From Clavulina sp. PMI_390 (lineage: Eukaryota; Basidiomycota; Agaricomycetes; Cantharellales; Hydnaceae): DNA of 64,000 nucleotides. The DNA lies in contig WIDE01000006.1 in assembly GCA_015039315.1 (NCBI GenBank), positions 614,585 through 678,584 on the forward strand. Reading direction: 5' to 3'. Both the position numbers and the translations under genes were made by a program. Below the pieces are notes generated by a model. That model did not search any database, was not told the origin of the DNA, and saw only the letters and a program-made list of their open reading frames with translations. Every line of letters starts with the position of its first letter. The first letter of the stretch is position 1. Positions 24,132-37,618 of the stretch are shown piece by piece.

Positions 24132-24684
24132 CTACCCCGCACTGCTTCCCATCATCCCAGATACCATCTTCGTCCAGAGACCACCCTTGTTCTCCGCTTG
24201 CTCCACAATTGCGGGCTCTTTCACCACTGGGGCGGGCTCTACGGCATCGGATGGTTCGTTCTTGCCAGAGATATTGAGCTGAGAGAGTGCATCAGAGAGA
24301 ACAGAGGTGACCGGAGCAACCGCAGGGGCCTTTGAGTCCTTGGATTCCTCCTCTGCATCTTCCTTGGGCTCGCTCTCTTCGGCGGAGGAAGCTTTGTCGT
24401 CATCTTCTTCCTCTTCATAGTCCTCATAATCCAACTGTTATGCAAGAAAGGTGAGATATAGACCGACCGGCTCCAGTGAGTCAGCGAGAATGTAAACTTA
24501 CGGGATCATAAATGACTCTTATAATCAAACTACAGCTCGGACAAGTCGCGATGTCTTCGTAGTTGGCCAGCTGTCCTTTGCTAATCTCGAATCGATCACC
24601 GCATGGACATGGGTAGTGAAAAACTTTTGCTTTCTCATCCCATGTCATGTCTTCTATTTCGATCTCATCATAGTAGCCCCCCAT
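24132..24684 (-). CDS. DPH3: Diphthamide biosynthesis protein 3, CSL zinc finger
   Basis: The start at 24684 gives [19 protein letters not shown], the usual DPH3 opening. The CSL zinc ligands are present: PCPCGD and CPSC with the linking FEISKGQL segment. An intron after YDP (near 24500) joins to [12 protein letters not shown]3 carries electrons to the Dph1-Dph2 radical SAM enzyme that makes diphthamide on elongation factor 2, and is also known as Kti11 in tRNA wobble modification through Elongator. Here a C-terminal extension of about 95 residues, strongly acidic and then Ala/Pro/Val-rich, ends in [14 protein letters not shown]. Yeast Kti11 is only about 80 residues, so the tail is an addition. 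It lies directly upstream-to-downstream of MTO1 on the same strand, so two tRNA wobble-modification-linked genes are neighbours. Confidence 0.92.
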
Positions 24685-25277
24685 AGCAGATGATACCAAT
24701 AGATTGTGTCGCCGTGATAAATTTTATCTGGGGAGGGCGAGTGTATCTGACTCAGGTGTATGGTTGTTTATGGGTTGTGGCGGGATGGCGACTCGGTCAC
24801 CCGTCGCTCGGTTCCGACACGAACCTAAATGCGTGCACGAAACTCTTGACTGGTGTGATCTTGATCTCGAAAGCAGTTGTCTCGCCGTCCCTTTTCGGGC
24901 AAATTCAGCTCCAACAGTACCCTCCCATGTGGCTTAATTGCCGCGGTAATGCTAGCGGTCATTCAACAGCATCTCTGTGTGCGTTTTTCTGTGAGCTGCA
25001 GGAACGAATGAGTTCTGAATCCAGGCGTCAAGCAGGCGTCTCCACATCTGAGATTGTAAAAATGGAGCTACGCGACTCCACTGCCTGGGAGCGTACTGAA
25101 TAATGTTCTCCCCAAGGCATAAGGTCTTGAGTGTTTGTTCGAGGGGGAAGTTGGTTTTCCCCCCTTCACTCCCTTCTCCTAGGGTTTCCCTGCTCGTGGT
25201 CGCCAGAAGGGCCACTGGGACGAGTCTCCAGGTTGATTGTAATTATAGTGGTGCTGTCTGAACGCGGAACGGCCTCC
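24685..25277. other. Divergent intergenic region, DPH3 / KNH1-like copy 2
   Basis: This interval is bounded by the DPH3 start (minus) and the KNH1-like gene start (plus). No coding sequence is supported; both promoters are expected here. Confidence 0.45.
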
Positions 25278-27349
25278 ATGCTGTTGCTCTTCCTTTCGAT
25301 ATGCTCTATCTTCACGTCGATCCACGCCCTTAGTTGGTCCTGGCCCTTGTATCCCGAGGAGGGCCAGCAGTTTAGCATTCGATGGGATGCGGGGCCCACG
25401 CCAGTCAGTCCGATTTATCCCGAATTGCAACTTGTATATATCATATTGACCCACTCCTAGTACACGTTGTGGATTTTGACGACTGATGTGTGTTATCGAG
25501 ATAAGCTTGACAGCTTCGCTTGATCTAACATGACCATGTAGCTTCAAGATTACTGGTATCACTACGAGGGGACAGATACGATCACATACTGGTACGTTCG
25601 CAGCTTGTCTTCGCCAAAACGCCGTTGATCACTGGCTCTCTAGGACCTTCAACCTTAATGTGGGAACCCAAGTCCGGTTCAAGGTAGAGAAACGATATAG
25701 CTTGCCGTACTACACCACCAATAAGAGGCACTGATCACCTCTACTGCATCTAGCTCATCTACGGAGATGGAAGCAATTCTATTACCGATGCAGTGACTGT
25801 GATCGCTCCTCCAGATATAATCTACCCGACAGCGCCAGAGGCTGGTGTTTCGACATCGCTTCGATGGACCGGAGGCGTCGTATGTTCCTTCCCCACCGTT
25901 TCTTCTGCACGTCGTAGCTTACCCCCTGTGGCTAGGCACCCTACACTGTCTACGTTTTGACGACCGATGTCAGTCACCAAGTCGCGTTAAGTTTCTGAAG
26001 AGCGAAATAACCTCGTTCTTGTAGCTACAAAGCTCTTGGTATAAATATCAGGGAAGCGCGTTGATCACATATTGGGATTTCGACATCGCGGTGGGGACCC
26101 AGGTCGTTTTCCAGTGCATTGATGCTCAAGGCATCAAGAGTACGAGCAAAACTGTCACTGTTATCGTAGGCCACTTCTCGGCTATCCTCAGATGTCTAAG
26201 ATAGCTTAATTGTCCTTCCAGCAAAACCCGGTGGTCACCCAATCGCAGCAGTCTGTACAGTCTGTGCTGGTAAGTCGCGATATTCCACCCATCAATACGA
26301 CATAAGACCGTCGGGCTAACGGAGCACGGTATAGTCTATCCAGTCAACCGCTTCGGTCCAGCAGCAGCAGCAACTTGCTAGCATCAGCTCTCTGTCCGTG
26401 GAGTCTTTGGCGTCTATCGGTTCCACAAGTCAGCTATATGCAACGACGCCGTCAACCACGTCTCCATCTGGGGGAACAACTACGCCTGGAGTGAGTATCT
26501 CTAACGTACGGACGCTGGTTCTCATCCTCATGCGTCCATCCTTCTCTCGTCCAGGGATCCACAACTACTCGATCATCTTCCACCAACACAGCGTCTGCTG
26601 GTGCTGGAGATTCCCCACCAGACAACAATTCGACCAACCATTCATCAAACCACACTGGTGCGATCGCTGGCGGTGCCATAGGTGGTATCATCGGCCTCAT
26701 ACTTGTTGGCGCGTTGATATGGCTGTTAATGCGTAGGAACCACCGTCGTGCTGCCGCTGAGTGGGCTGGCGAATATCCTGCTGCCGCTCCTGGAGATGAC
26801 GCAGACGTGAAGGCCCCGATGGACCCATTCCAGTCCCCCCCGGCAAATTTATATGCCGCTGCACCCGGTCACTACTCACAATATCCAAACCCTTCTCCAT
26901 ATAGGGGGCTAGGTGAGCCTATGGCGGCGGACGTGCCTCGACGAGCCTCCATGCAGCAGGCGTCTTTCCCCTCGGCCGCGGCCGGCGCTACTGGATTCAC
27001 CCTTGCGCACACCATCGAGCGGAGCACTCAGCCCTCATCGGAAGGCAGCACTTCTCCACTTCACTATGCGTACCCGGCTCCCGTCGACTCGCGCGTATCT
27101 GCCTCCTCGTCATCTCCCATTCCGTCTTCCCCGCATGCGTCATTCCCATCTTCGCCGGAGGCTCAGCAGGCCTTCCCCACAGATGTGCGCAGCGTTACCC
27201 CGCCGTACTCTTTTATTTCCCCAGATGCGGGGAAGAACATTCAATCCACTTCATCGAACGTTTCACACTCGTCCCTTCCTTACACGTATCCCAGCGTGGC
27301 CAATGTGCTAAATAAAGGATCAAAACCACCCGCACAGAAAGGGTACTAG
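25278..27349 (+). CDS. KRE9/KNH1-like Ser/Thr-rich single-pass membrane protein, copy 2
   Basis: The ATG at 25278 starts MLLLFLSICSIFTSIHALSW, a signal peptide. Several short exons encode two KNH1-like repeats: SWPLYPEEGQQFSIRWDAG, and IYPTAPEAGVSTSLRWTGGV with YTVYVLTTD. The middle is Ser/Gln- and Ser/Thr-rich with N-glycosylation-type sites (NNST, NHSS). A glycine-zipper transmembrane helix (GAIAGGAIGGIIGLILVGAL) precedes a cytoplasmic tail of about 200 residues rich in Pro, Ser, Ala and Tyr, ending KPPAQKGY. Domain order, repeat motif and the GAIAGG helix match the gene at 12154-14290, so the two are paralogues. A cell-wall sensor or wall-linked role is inferred. Confidence 0.75.
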
Positions 27350-27608
27350 TCTTATGATTAACGAAGCGTCACGAATTACACCATCCATTCATGGAGGGAC
27401 GACGCGCCAAATGGAGCTACGAGCAGGCCGAGGAATTTCCGCATTACCCAAGCGCTGCCCCTGTATCTACTTTTCATGTTGTACATTACCTGTCCAATTC
27501 TATCACTTTTTTGGGTTTCGTCTTACTCTGACCTCACAAATACTGGGGAAGGCCTTGGACCGTCACGTGACCGTTCACTCAACTTCGCGTCAGTCACGAT
27601 CCACCAGA

Positions 27609-28649
<1,041 letters not shown>

Positions 28650-29559
28650 AGCCCCGTCGCCTTCAGCACTAAAATTCATAATATTACACAGCACCTCATC
28701 CAGCACTTTTCTGTTGTTTTTCGACTTCTTGGCGCGGACGAATCTCGTTCTAGACCACTTCATATTTTGGACTCCTGCATATCGACCTTCTCTCGCAACA
28801 AAACTATCTCTTACTTGTTCCCGAGTGATGTGTCCGCCGTGTTCGCAGCGGCAGATGCCATTCATATTGGTACTCTTCATTGTAGATGACGATGGCACGA
28901 TACGTTTACTATGTACCCTGATGACTGTGTTCCTCTCGCGTCGCGGGCGTACTTGAGCTCGCGAGGATGGATCTGGTTGGTTTGTAAGTCGAAGGTTGCG
29001 CGCATAGCGCATTGCCACGTGTATTCGAAGCAATCTGGAGCTGGGTAGTATGTACAAATCATTAAAAGAAAGTCGAAACCGAGCGACGCCCCACAAAACA
29101 AAAACTAAAGAGAATGATAGAAAGTACGAAGGGAAGGAGCAAGGATGATCCAGGAACTGATTTAGTCTACAGATACAATATTGAGTAAAAAAAAAGGCGA
29201 GTGAAACGAAAGCGAGGTTAACAAGAGGTCGACTAGGAATGAAGGACGAGGAAGGTGGTCGAAGGAACGAGTTGATATTACTAGCAAGTGACTTGGTGGG
29301 AATAGCATATCAGGGGTGAGAAAGTCGAGTCATAAGATACACAGGGGAAAAGGCACGAGGTCTTCTTTTTTTTTACGTTGGCGGAGTGTTGTGACCAGAG
29401 CGGGAGGACTTGATGGGAGGTATACAAAAGATGAGGATTGGTGGATATAAGGAGCACATGATTGGGCCGATCGATGAGAGATGTTGGAGTCGGAGACATA
29501 ATGAAGTGGCAAACAGCAGACCGCAGCGGCTTGAGTTGAGAGTTTGGGATGCCCACGCC
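28650..29559. other. Convergent intergenic region, no supported gene
   Basis: This lies between the stops of NUDT21 (plus) and the PP2C gene (minus). A minus-strand open frame of 166 codons at 28596-29096 overlaps the NUDT21 last exon and has no recognisable domain, so I do not call it. Poly-A and poly-T runs near 29188 and 29366 fit 3' untranslated sequence. Confidence 0.4.
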
Positions 29560-31340
29560 TCAGAACCTTCGCATGAAAGGATCTGTATATGTGAACGGCG
29601 TTTTGTACGCTGGTGGCGCGATCTCTGGCGCTGGACAGCCTTCGATAACTGCTACGAGCACGCTGATATCTAGAGAAGGAAAGAAGGTTCGTGGGTGGAA
29701 AAGAGTGTCCATCAGTCAATCGAGGTCGCACACAATACAAGATGCAAATCGCCCAGACAAGCAATTACGGTGTAGGGGCCCGCTCAAGCTGGGCCCGCTC
29801 GGTAGAGAAAGAGGAAATGTGAATACGTACCGTCTGCCTTGCCACCCACATGCGTCTTGTTCTCCTCTTGCGCGCGCCTCGCAAAGGGGGTCTCGCCCAC
29901 AGACGACCCACCCTCGCTGATTTTCTTTGCTCGCTTTGCCAAGGCTTCGGACATGCCTCGTACATCTTGTCCCCATTTCATCGCCTCTTCTAGGAGATCT
30001 TCGTCCCAGAGGTTATCGCCCAGTCCATCAGTGGCGAGAACGATGATGTCACCTTCCTGAACAGGCAGGTCGATGCGGAACGCATCTTTTTGTGGAGTGG
30101 TCTGGCTTTGTGGGCCGAGCTGATAAGGATAGTTAAATCGGTGCTGTTGCTCGGAAGACCGGAAGACAAGCTCATTATCCCGGATGAGCCCGATGAGGCA
30201 GTCGCCGACATGAGCAATGCGTAATCGGGGCTGCTGTGAATGAGACACCGATGACGACGATGTTGGAGAGGATGGTGAAAGAAGCAGGGCTATTAATGCC
30301 GTAGACGAGCCTAGTGTCCCATCTGAGTGGCAAACCTCCAACGTGCGGTCATATGCCCTCTGAAGAACATCAACAGGGTCGACGTCGATCATCGAGGCAG
30401 GTAGCGGAGCTAAAACCGCAGCGGAGGTAAGAATGGGCGGAGAGCCATGTGATGCAGATGACGATGACGGTGGTGGCGGCGGTTGCAGAGAAGCAGATGG
30501 TGGGTACAGGCGTGATAGTTCCTCTGAGCAATGGTGCATCAAACGCCGCGAGAACAATGCGCTGTTGCCGCCTGGCCGTGTTGACCACCCTCCGACGCCA
30601 TCAGCGACGCCTAGTGCATTCTAGAAACAGTCGCGGGGGTAAATGGATCCGTTCGAGATGATGAGCCTGGGTCCTTGATGAATTTTTTCCTTGAGGTTAA
30701 GCTGTTGACTCACCGGGCGCACAAAGTAAGCGTCGTCGCCGATTTGGCAGCTGAGATCAAGTACCTCCCGCGCCGCCGATGCTGGTGATGAGGAGGACGG
30801 TGGTGCAGTTGCAGATGTAGGAGAGGAGGACTCGGCTAAACGTGTGGAAGGTGCTTGACGAGACTTTGGGATGCCATATGCACCGCTCTCGAGCCTGAAC
30901 GTCGAGCGTGCCTGAGACTTTTCCGTCGAGGAGAGAATGCTCGGGAAAAAGCCAGGCGGCGAGTAGTTTCCGGGGGTCGGCACCAGGAGGCCTCCGGCAG
31001 CGCTGTGGTGCGCAGAGTTTGCGCCAGTGCGACCGGATGCACCGCTGCCACTGCCATTCCCCCCTCCGTTGTGCGGGAGCGGCAAAACAAGCGTCCCGGA
31101 CGACGACGTGCTAGACGAGGACGATTTGGACTGCTGTGCTGCCGGGGCATTGCTGGGCCCAGCTGGGGCAGGCTGGAGGCTGACTTGTGCGGTGTTGGCG
31201 ATGCGCGGGGTAGCTGTGGGATGGAAGCCTGCATCGAAGAACTGGTAGTGTGCGGGGGATGGAGGGCTGGCGGCGATGTAGTAGAAGCGTCGCAGGGCGG
31301 CCTGGCGAGCGCCATTTGCGATGCGCGCCTTGACGGGCAT
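29560..31340 (-). CDS. PTC7: PTC7-type mitochondrial PP2C protein phosphatase
   Basis: The first ATG is at 31340: MPVKARIANGARQAALRRFY, basic and amphipathic as in a mitochondrial presequence. Exon 1 carries a long Ser/Gly/Pro-rich insertion, then VLDLSCQIGDDAYFVRP. A short intron leads to NALGVADGVGGWSTRPGGNS, which is the metal-binding DG motif of PTC7/PPTC7 phosphatases. Next are DGTLGSSTALIALL, LRIAHVGDCLIGLIRDN and VLATDGLGDNLWDEDLLE. The last exon restores GGKADDISVLVAVIEG and ends TDPFMRRF at 29560. PTC7 homologues dephosphorylate mitochondrial proteins, including the CoQ biosynthesis factor Coq7 in yeast. The Ser-rich insertions (after the presequence and before the GS-T motif) make it longer than the yeast protein. 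Confidence 0.88.
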
Positions 31341-32723
31341 CGTCCTCCTCGTCGTCGGGGGTGGGTGTGGGGTCTTGTGAGCTCTTTTCTCCGCTTTCAC
31401 GTCTGTGGTTGGTTGTGTATGACGATGAGGGTGGGATCGGGGGCAAAACGTCGGAACTAACCGCGTCTGTCTGTTTCCCACGCTCGACCACAGCCCATCT
31501 AGGCCCGTTTCATCAGCAAATTATATCTAGCGCTTGGAACAAGATATAAGCAGGCGGAACAAGGATACAGACGAATGATCTGGAGAATTTATTCCCTCCA
31601 TGGGGTAGCGATTTTCGCAGCATGCAGTGTTGAGGATGATATGCCAGTGGTTCAGAGGCACCTGGACGAGAATCTGACACAACCCGCACACACAAAGAGC
31701 AAGATGACCCAACGGCGAGCTAAGGATAAAATAATCCAGGAGGTCAAGTAAAAATAGCAGGCCACATTTTGGATAATGAATGAGAAGCCAAGGAGTTATC
31801 TCTCACACACAACTCTAACCGCAGAGCGCAGATGCACAGCTCTTCTCGACTCCGGTGATACCCAAGCAAAGTGATGGTGAAAGCTAAATAGAGAGTCGTA
31901 GCATTTTGCGCCAGGAAAACAAGGAAGCTATGGAGGCGTGAGCGTATGCGGCGCGTCATCCCGAGTTTTGTGTTGAAAGCGATCGCGTTCTAGAATCACC
32001 ACCACTCCAGCGGGTCCACTGGTAAATCCCCGTGCTTATTTTCTGTGAGATGATCATCTCAAGTAAAAGAGGCCGAAAAACTTGAACTGGCCGCTGGAGC
32101 CGTCTCCTCGTGGCGCGAGCAATGTCAGTCTGATCCGGACCGTAGGCAGCGGCTTGGTGGTGAGATGACTGCAAGCAGGTGAGGCTTGGTCGGCGCCAAA
32201 AAAGCACGAGCCAAAAGATTCTGGGCAGTTGACTCAGGGATGTGAATAATCACAGCAGCTGAAAAGAGGAGAGTAGTCATCGCAAGTTGATATATGAAAC
32301 AAAAGAAATAGATTGAAAGGAGAGGTTTTGACAGGGCTAACAGAGAGAGGAAGGTAAAATTGCTACTTCCTCCCATACATCGAATGAAGAGGCAGTCTTT
32401 CCGATCAAAATGCTTCCCAGACACATGCACAGGCGGCGCTTGTACATGCATAGGGTAGCTTGAAATAAAGACGGTTCGTGCGACTCTGCCACGCGAAGAG
32501 GTATACCCGTTCCAGGACGTAAATGTCTACCATCTGCCGGAACCGACGAAGCACGGCGGGGGGAAAAAACTCGCCGACAGCCACGAAGGTTGGACAAGAG
32601 GGTGCCAAAAACCCACGACGGGTTGCGATGCCTTCCCGCGATCCAATAAGAACGCTCAAAGTGATCAGATGATGATCCAAAAGACCATGACGGTGGCTTT
32701 GACTATGGGCGAGCCGTAGAGCA
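31341..32723. other. Intergenic, no supported gene
   Basis: This is the 5' flank of the PTC7-type gene and the 3' flank of the PIN-domain gene (both minus). Frames of up to about 113 codons exist on the minus strand near 32400-32720 but lack any recognisable domain. I looked for and did not find snRNA-like cores. Confidence 0.35.
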
Positions 32724-34055
32724 CTAGGGCTCAAGCTTCTCGCCACGGGTCAAAAGTCTGATCTTGTTGACCCCAGGAGCAACCATTGCAGGCGATGTGT
32801 TGGGAGCAACCACGACGGATCTGGGATCAACGCCATTCCTCGTCTTCTCCACCATGGGACCACGAGAAGAGCTGGTATTAGGGTCATCTGAGGACCGTCC
32901 TCGGCGATGATGGTGGTTATTGCCACCTCCTCCACGCCTGCCACCAGGTGCGCTTGGTGACGTCCTCGATTCCATGCCGCTCATTCCCCCTCGAGCGTGA
33001 GGGGATCCAGGATGGGTGTGCTCGTGCACGCTTTGTTCTATCTGCAAGACTTTGATACCAAGCCGAGGCCCCCAATGACGGATGAGCTCGCCGGAAGCTC
33101 GAAGCGCATGTCGAGCATATGTGCTCTGATACAGAAGGTCCTCTCCGGCAGTTTCGGCCGAGCTCATTCCCGGGCCGTCTCCTGTTGGAGTCTCCAGCAG
33201 ATTGTTGGTCAAGGGTTTGACAACAGCGAGCGCGACTCTTGGGGCCAGCAGCTGAGTCCTGTCGCCTCTAGCGTTATTCACTTGGCGGATAGTAGGCTGA
33301 TTCATTTCCCAAACAGTGCAGCAAACGATTTGGCGCATCCACTCTGGCGCGCGGTCCTCAGCGGGGAGAGCGGACTCCGCAGCCAATGATGATTGCGAGC
33401 TCGCGGCATTAGAGTAGATCGTGTCCCAAGGAAGGAATTCTTCATCACGTTGAACCTGAATGCGCGGGTTGAGCCCTACCTGGGCTTCCAAAAAGCGGGA
33501 TGCCGCACGAGCATGGATGGCAAGAGGGGAAGTGCCTTTCTTCAATAGATCAAGTGTGTTTAGAACTAGAGGTAAACATAGGGGTTGGCGCCGTAAAGTG
33601 ATATGCATGACGTTTTTGTCAGATTCACACCACCCAAGGATGAGAGCTTTGCGGTGGTCCAACGTACCTTCGAGGGGGACAATCAATATTTCCTTGCGCT
33701 CCTCCTTGCACCAGCGCTTCACCTGAGACAAGGCATACACAAGCACGCTCGCATCAAGAATGATGACATTAGCCATGTTGGACTTGTCTTTCCCAGGGAT
33801 AATGACTGGGCTGGCCATGAGAGGTGCAGGAGCGGGCTGGGGCTGCTCCGGGGCAGCGTCTGAAGGGGCGGGATGTAGGGAGAATGACCGCTTGCGAGGC
33901 CGAGTGCCTTGGTCTGGAACCCAGACACGACCACCGCCTCGGCCACGACCACGGCCGCCCCGGAATTTAGAAGAGGGAGAGCCATCCTGGTTTACACGGT
34001 TTTCGAGTTTTTCAACCTGGTGTCCTAGAAATGCAGCTCCCAGAGCACGAGACAT
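32724..34055 (-). CDS. RGG-box and PIN-like domain protein (443 aa), hypothetical RNA-processing factor
   Basis: This is the longest intronless gene in the window, 443 residues from the ATG at 34055 to the stop at 32724. The N-terminus has an RGG-type patch (FRGGRGRGRGGGRVW). A PIN-like domain follows from about residue 95: NVIILDASVLVYALSQVKRW has the first catalytic Asp in its usual hydrophobic context, and KEILIVPLEGTLDHRKAL continues the alpha/beta pattern. The remaining PIN acidic residues are not certain by eye. The C-terminal 100 residues are again Arg/Gly/His/Ser-rich (GGRRGGGGNNHHHRRGR). PIN domains are often RNA nucleases or scaffolds in mRNA decay (SMG6, Nmd4), so a role in RNA turnover is plausible but not shown. 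It is divergent from MCM5. Confidence 0.75.
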   Translation of the reverse strand: MSRALGAAFLGHQVEKLENRVNQDGSPSSKFRGGRGRGRGGGRVWVPDQGTRPRKRSFSLHPAPSDAAPEQPQPAPAPLMASPVIIPGKDKSNMANVIILDASVLVYALSQVKRWCKEERKEILIVPLEGTLDHRKALILGWCESDKNVMHITLRRQPLCLPLVLNTLDLLKKGTSPLAIHARAASRFLEAQVGLNPRIQVQRDEEFLPWDTIYSNAASSQSSLAAESALPAEDRAPEWMRQIVCCTVWEMNQPTIRQVNNARGDRTQLLAPRVALAVVKPLTNNLLETPTGDGPGMSSAETAGEDLLYQSTYARHALRASGELIRHWGPRLGIKVLQIEQSVHEHTHPGSPHARGGMSGMESRTSPSAPGGRRGGGGNNHHHRRGRSSDDPNTSSSRGPMVEKTRNGVDPRSVVVAPNTSPAMVAPGVNKIRLLTRGEKLEP

Positions 34056-34389
34056 TTTGTCCTATAGTGGGATCGGGCCACCACGCATTGTCAGCCCCCC
34101 AAGGCGGCATAAGCTGGATCGGATGATGATTTCTCGTCACCTTCGGATCATTCGTGATATTCATAGCTGGCCGCGCTTCCGCTGCGGCCGACATGCTGCA
34201 GAACTGGGTGGTTTGAGCGAAAAGTGGTTGTGAGCAAGTTCAGCTGGTAATGCTCTGCTCTGTTGGTGCGCAGCTTCCTCGGATCCGTGCCGGGAATTCC
34301 CGCGCGTGCTGTGTTGACGACTCCACGCGAGACGCGCTTAATCGAGATTTGGACGCGCCCCCCACCCCAGACGCGACACACCACCAACA
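34056..34389. promoter_or_regulatory. Divergent PIN gene / MCM5 promoter with ACGCG cluster
   Basis: In the 90 bases before the MCM5 start there are five ACGCG cores (either strand): 34303-34307 (as CGCGT), 34325-34329, 34332-34336, 34353-34357 and 34371-34375. ACGCG is the core of the MluI cell-cycle box bound by MBF (Mbp1/Swi6-type) in ascomycete yeasts, which drives MCM and other G1/S genes. Binding in this fungus is inferred. Confidence 0.55.
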
Positions 34390-37401
<3,012 letters not shown>

Positions 37402-37618
37402 AGCTTCGTGCATGGTGTACATTCTCCTCACATTTACTGCATGTGATTCCTAATGTATCATCGTTTGTAATCCATAATCTTTAGCCACGTCTCACATATA
37501 GGAAACGCGATACCATTTCACATAAATGATAGTATATATTCATCAGCAGACCAGCAATATCTTTACAGTTGTTGGGTGAGTAGGAGCAAGGGGGGGACTT
37601 CTTAATAGGCTTGCGATA

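Noticed and set aside
30855..31460. Plus-strand open frame of 201 codons opposite the PTC7-type gene
   Set aside because: It is the antisense of a Ser/Gly-rich exon; the minus-strand frame joins to clear PP2C motifs.
33760..34233. Plus-strand frame of 157 codons across the start of the PIN gene
   Set aside because: It is the antisense of the RGG-rich N-terminus and has no independent support.
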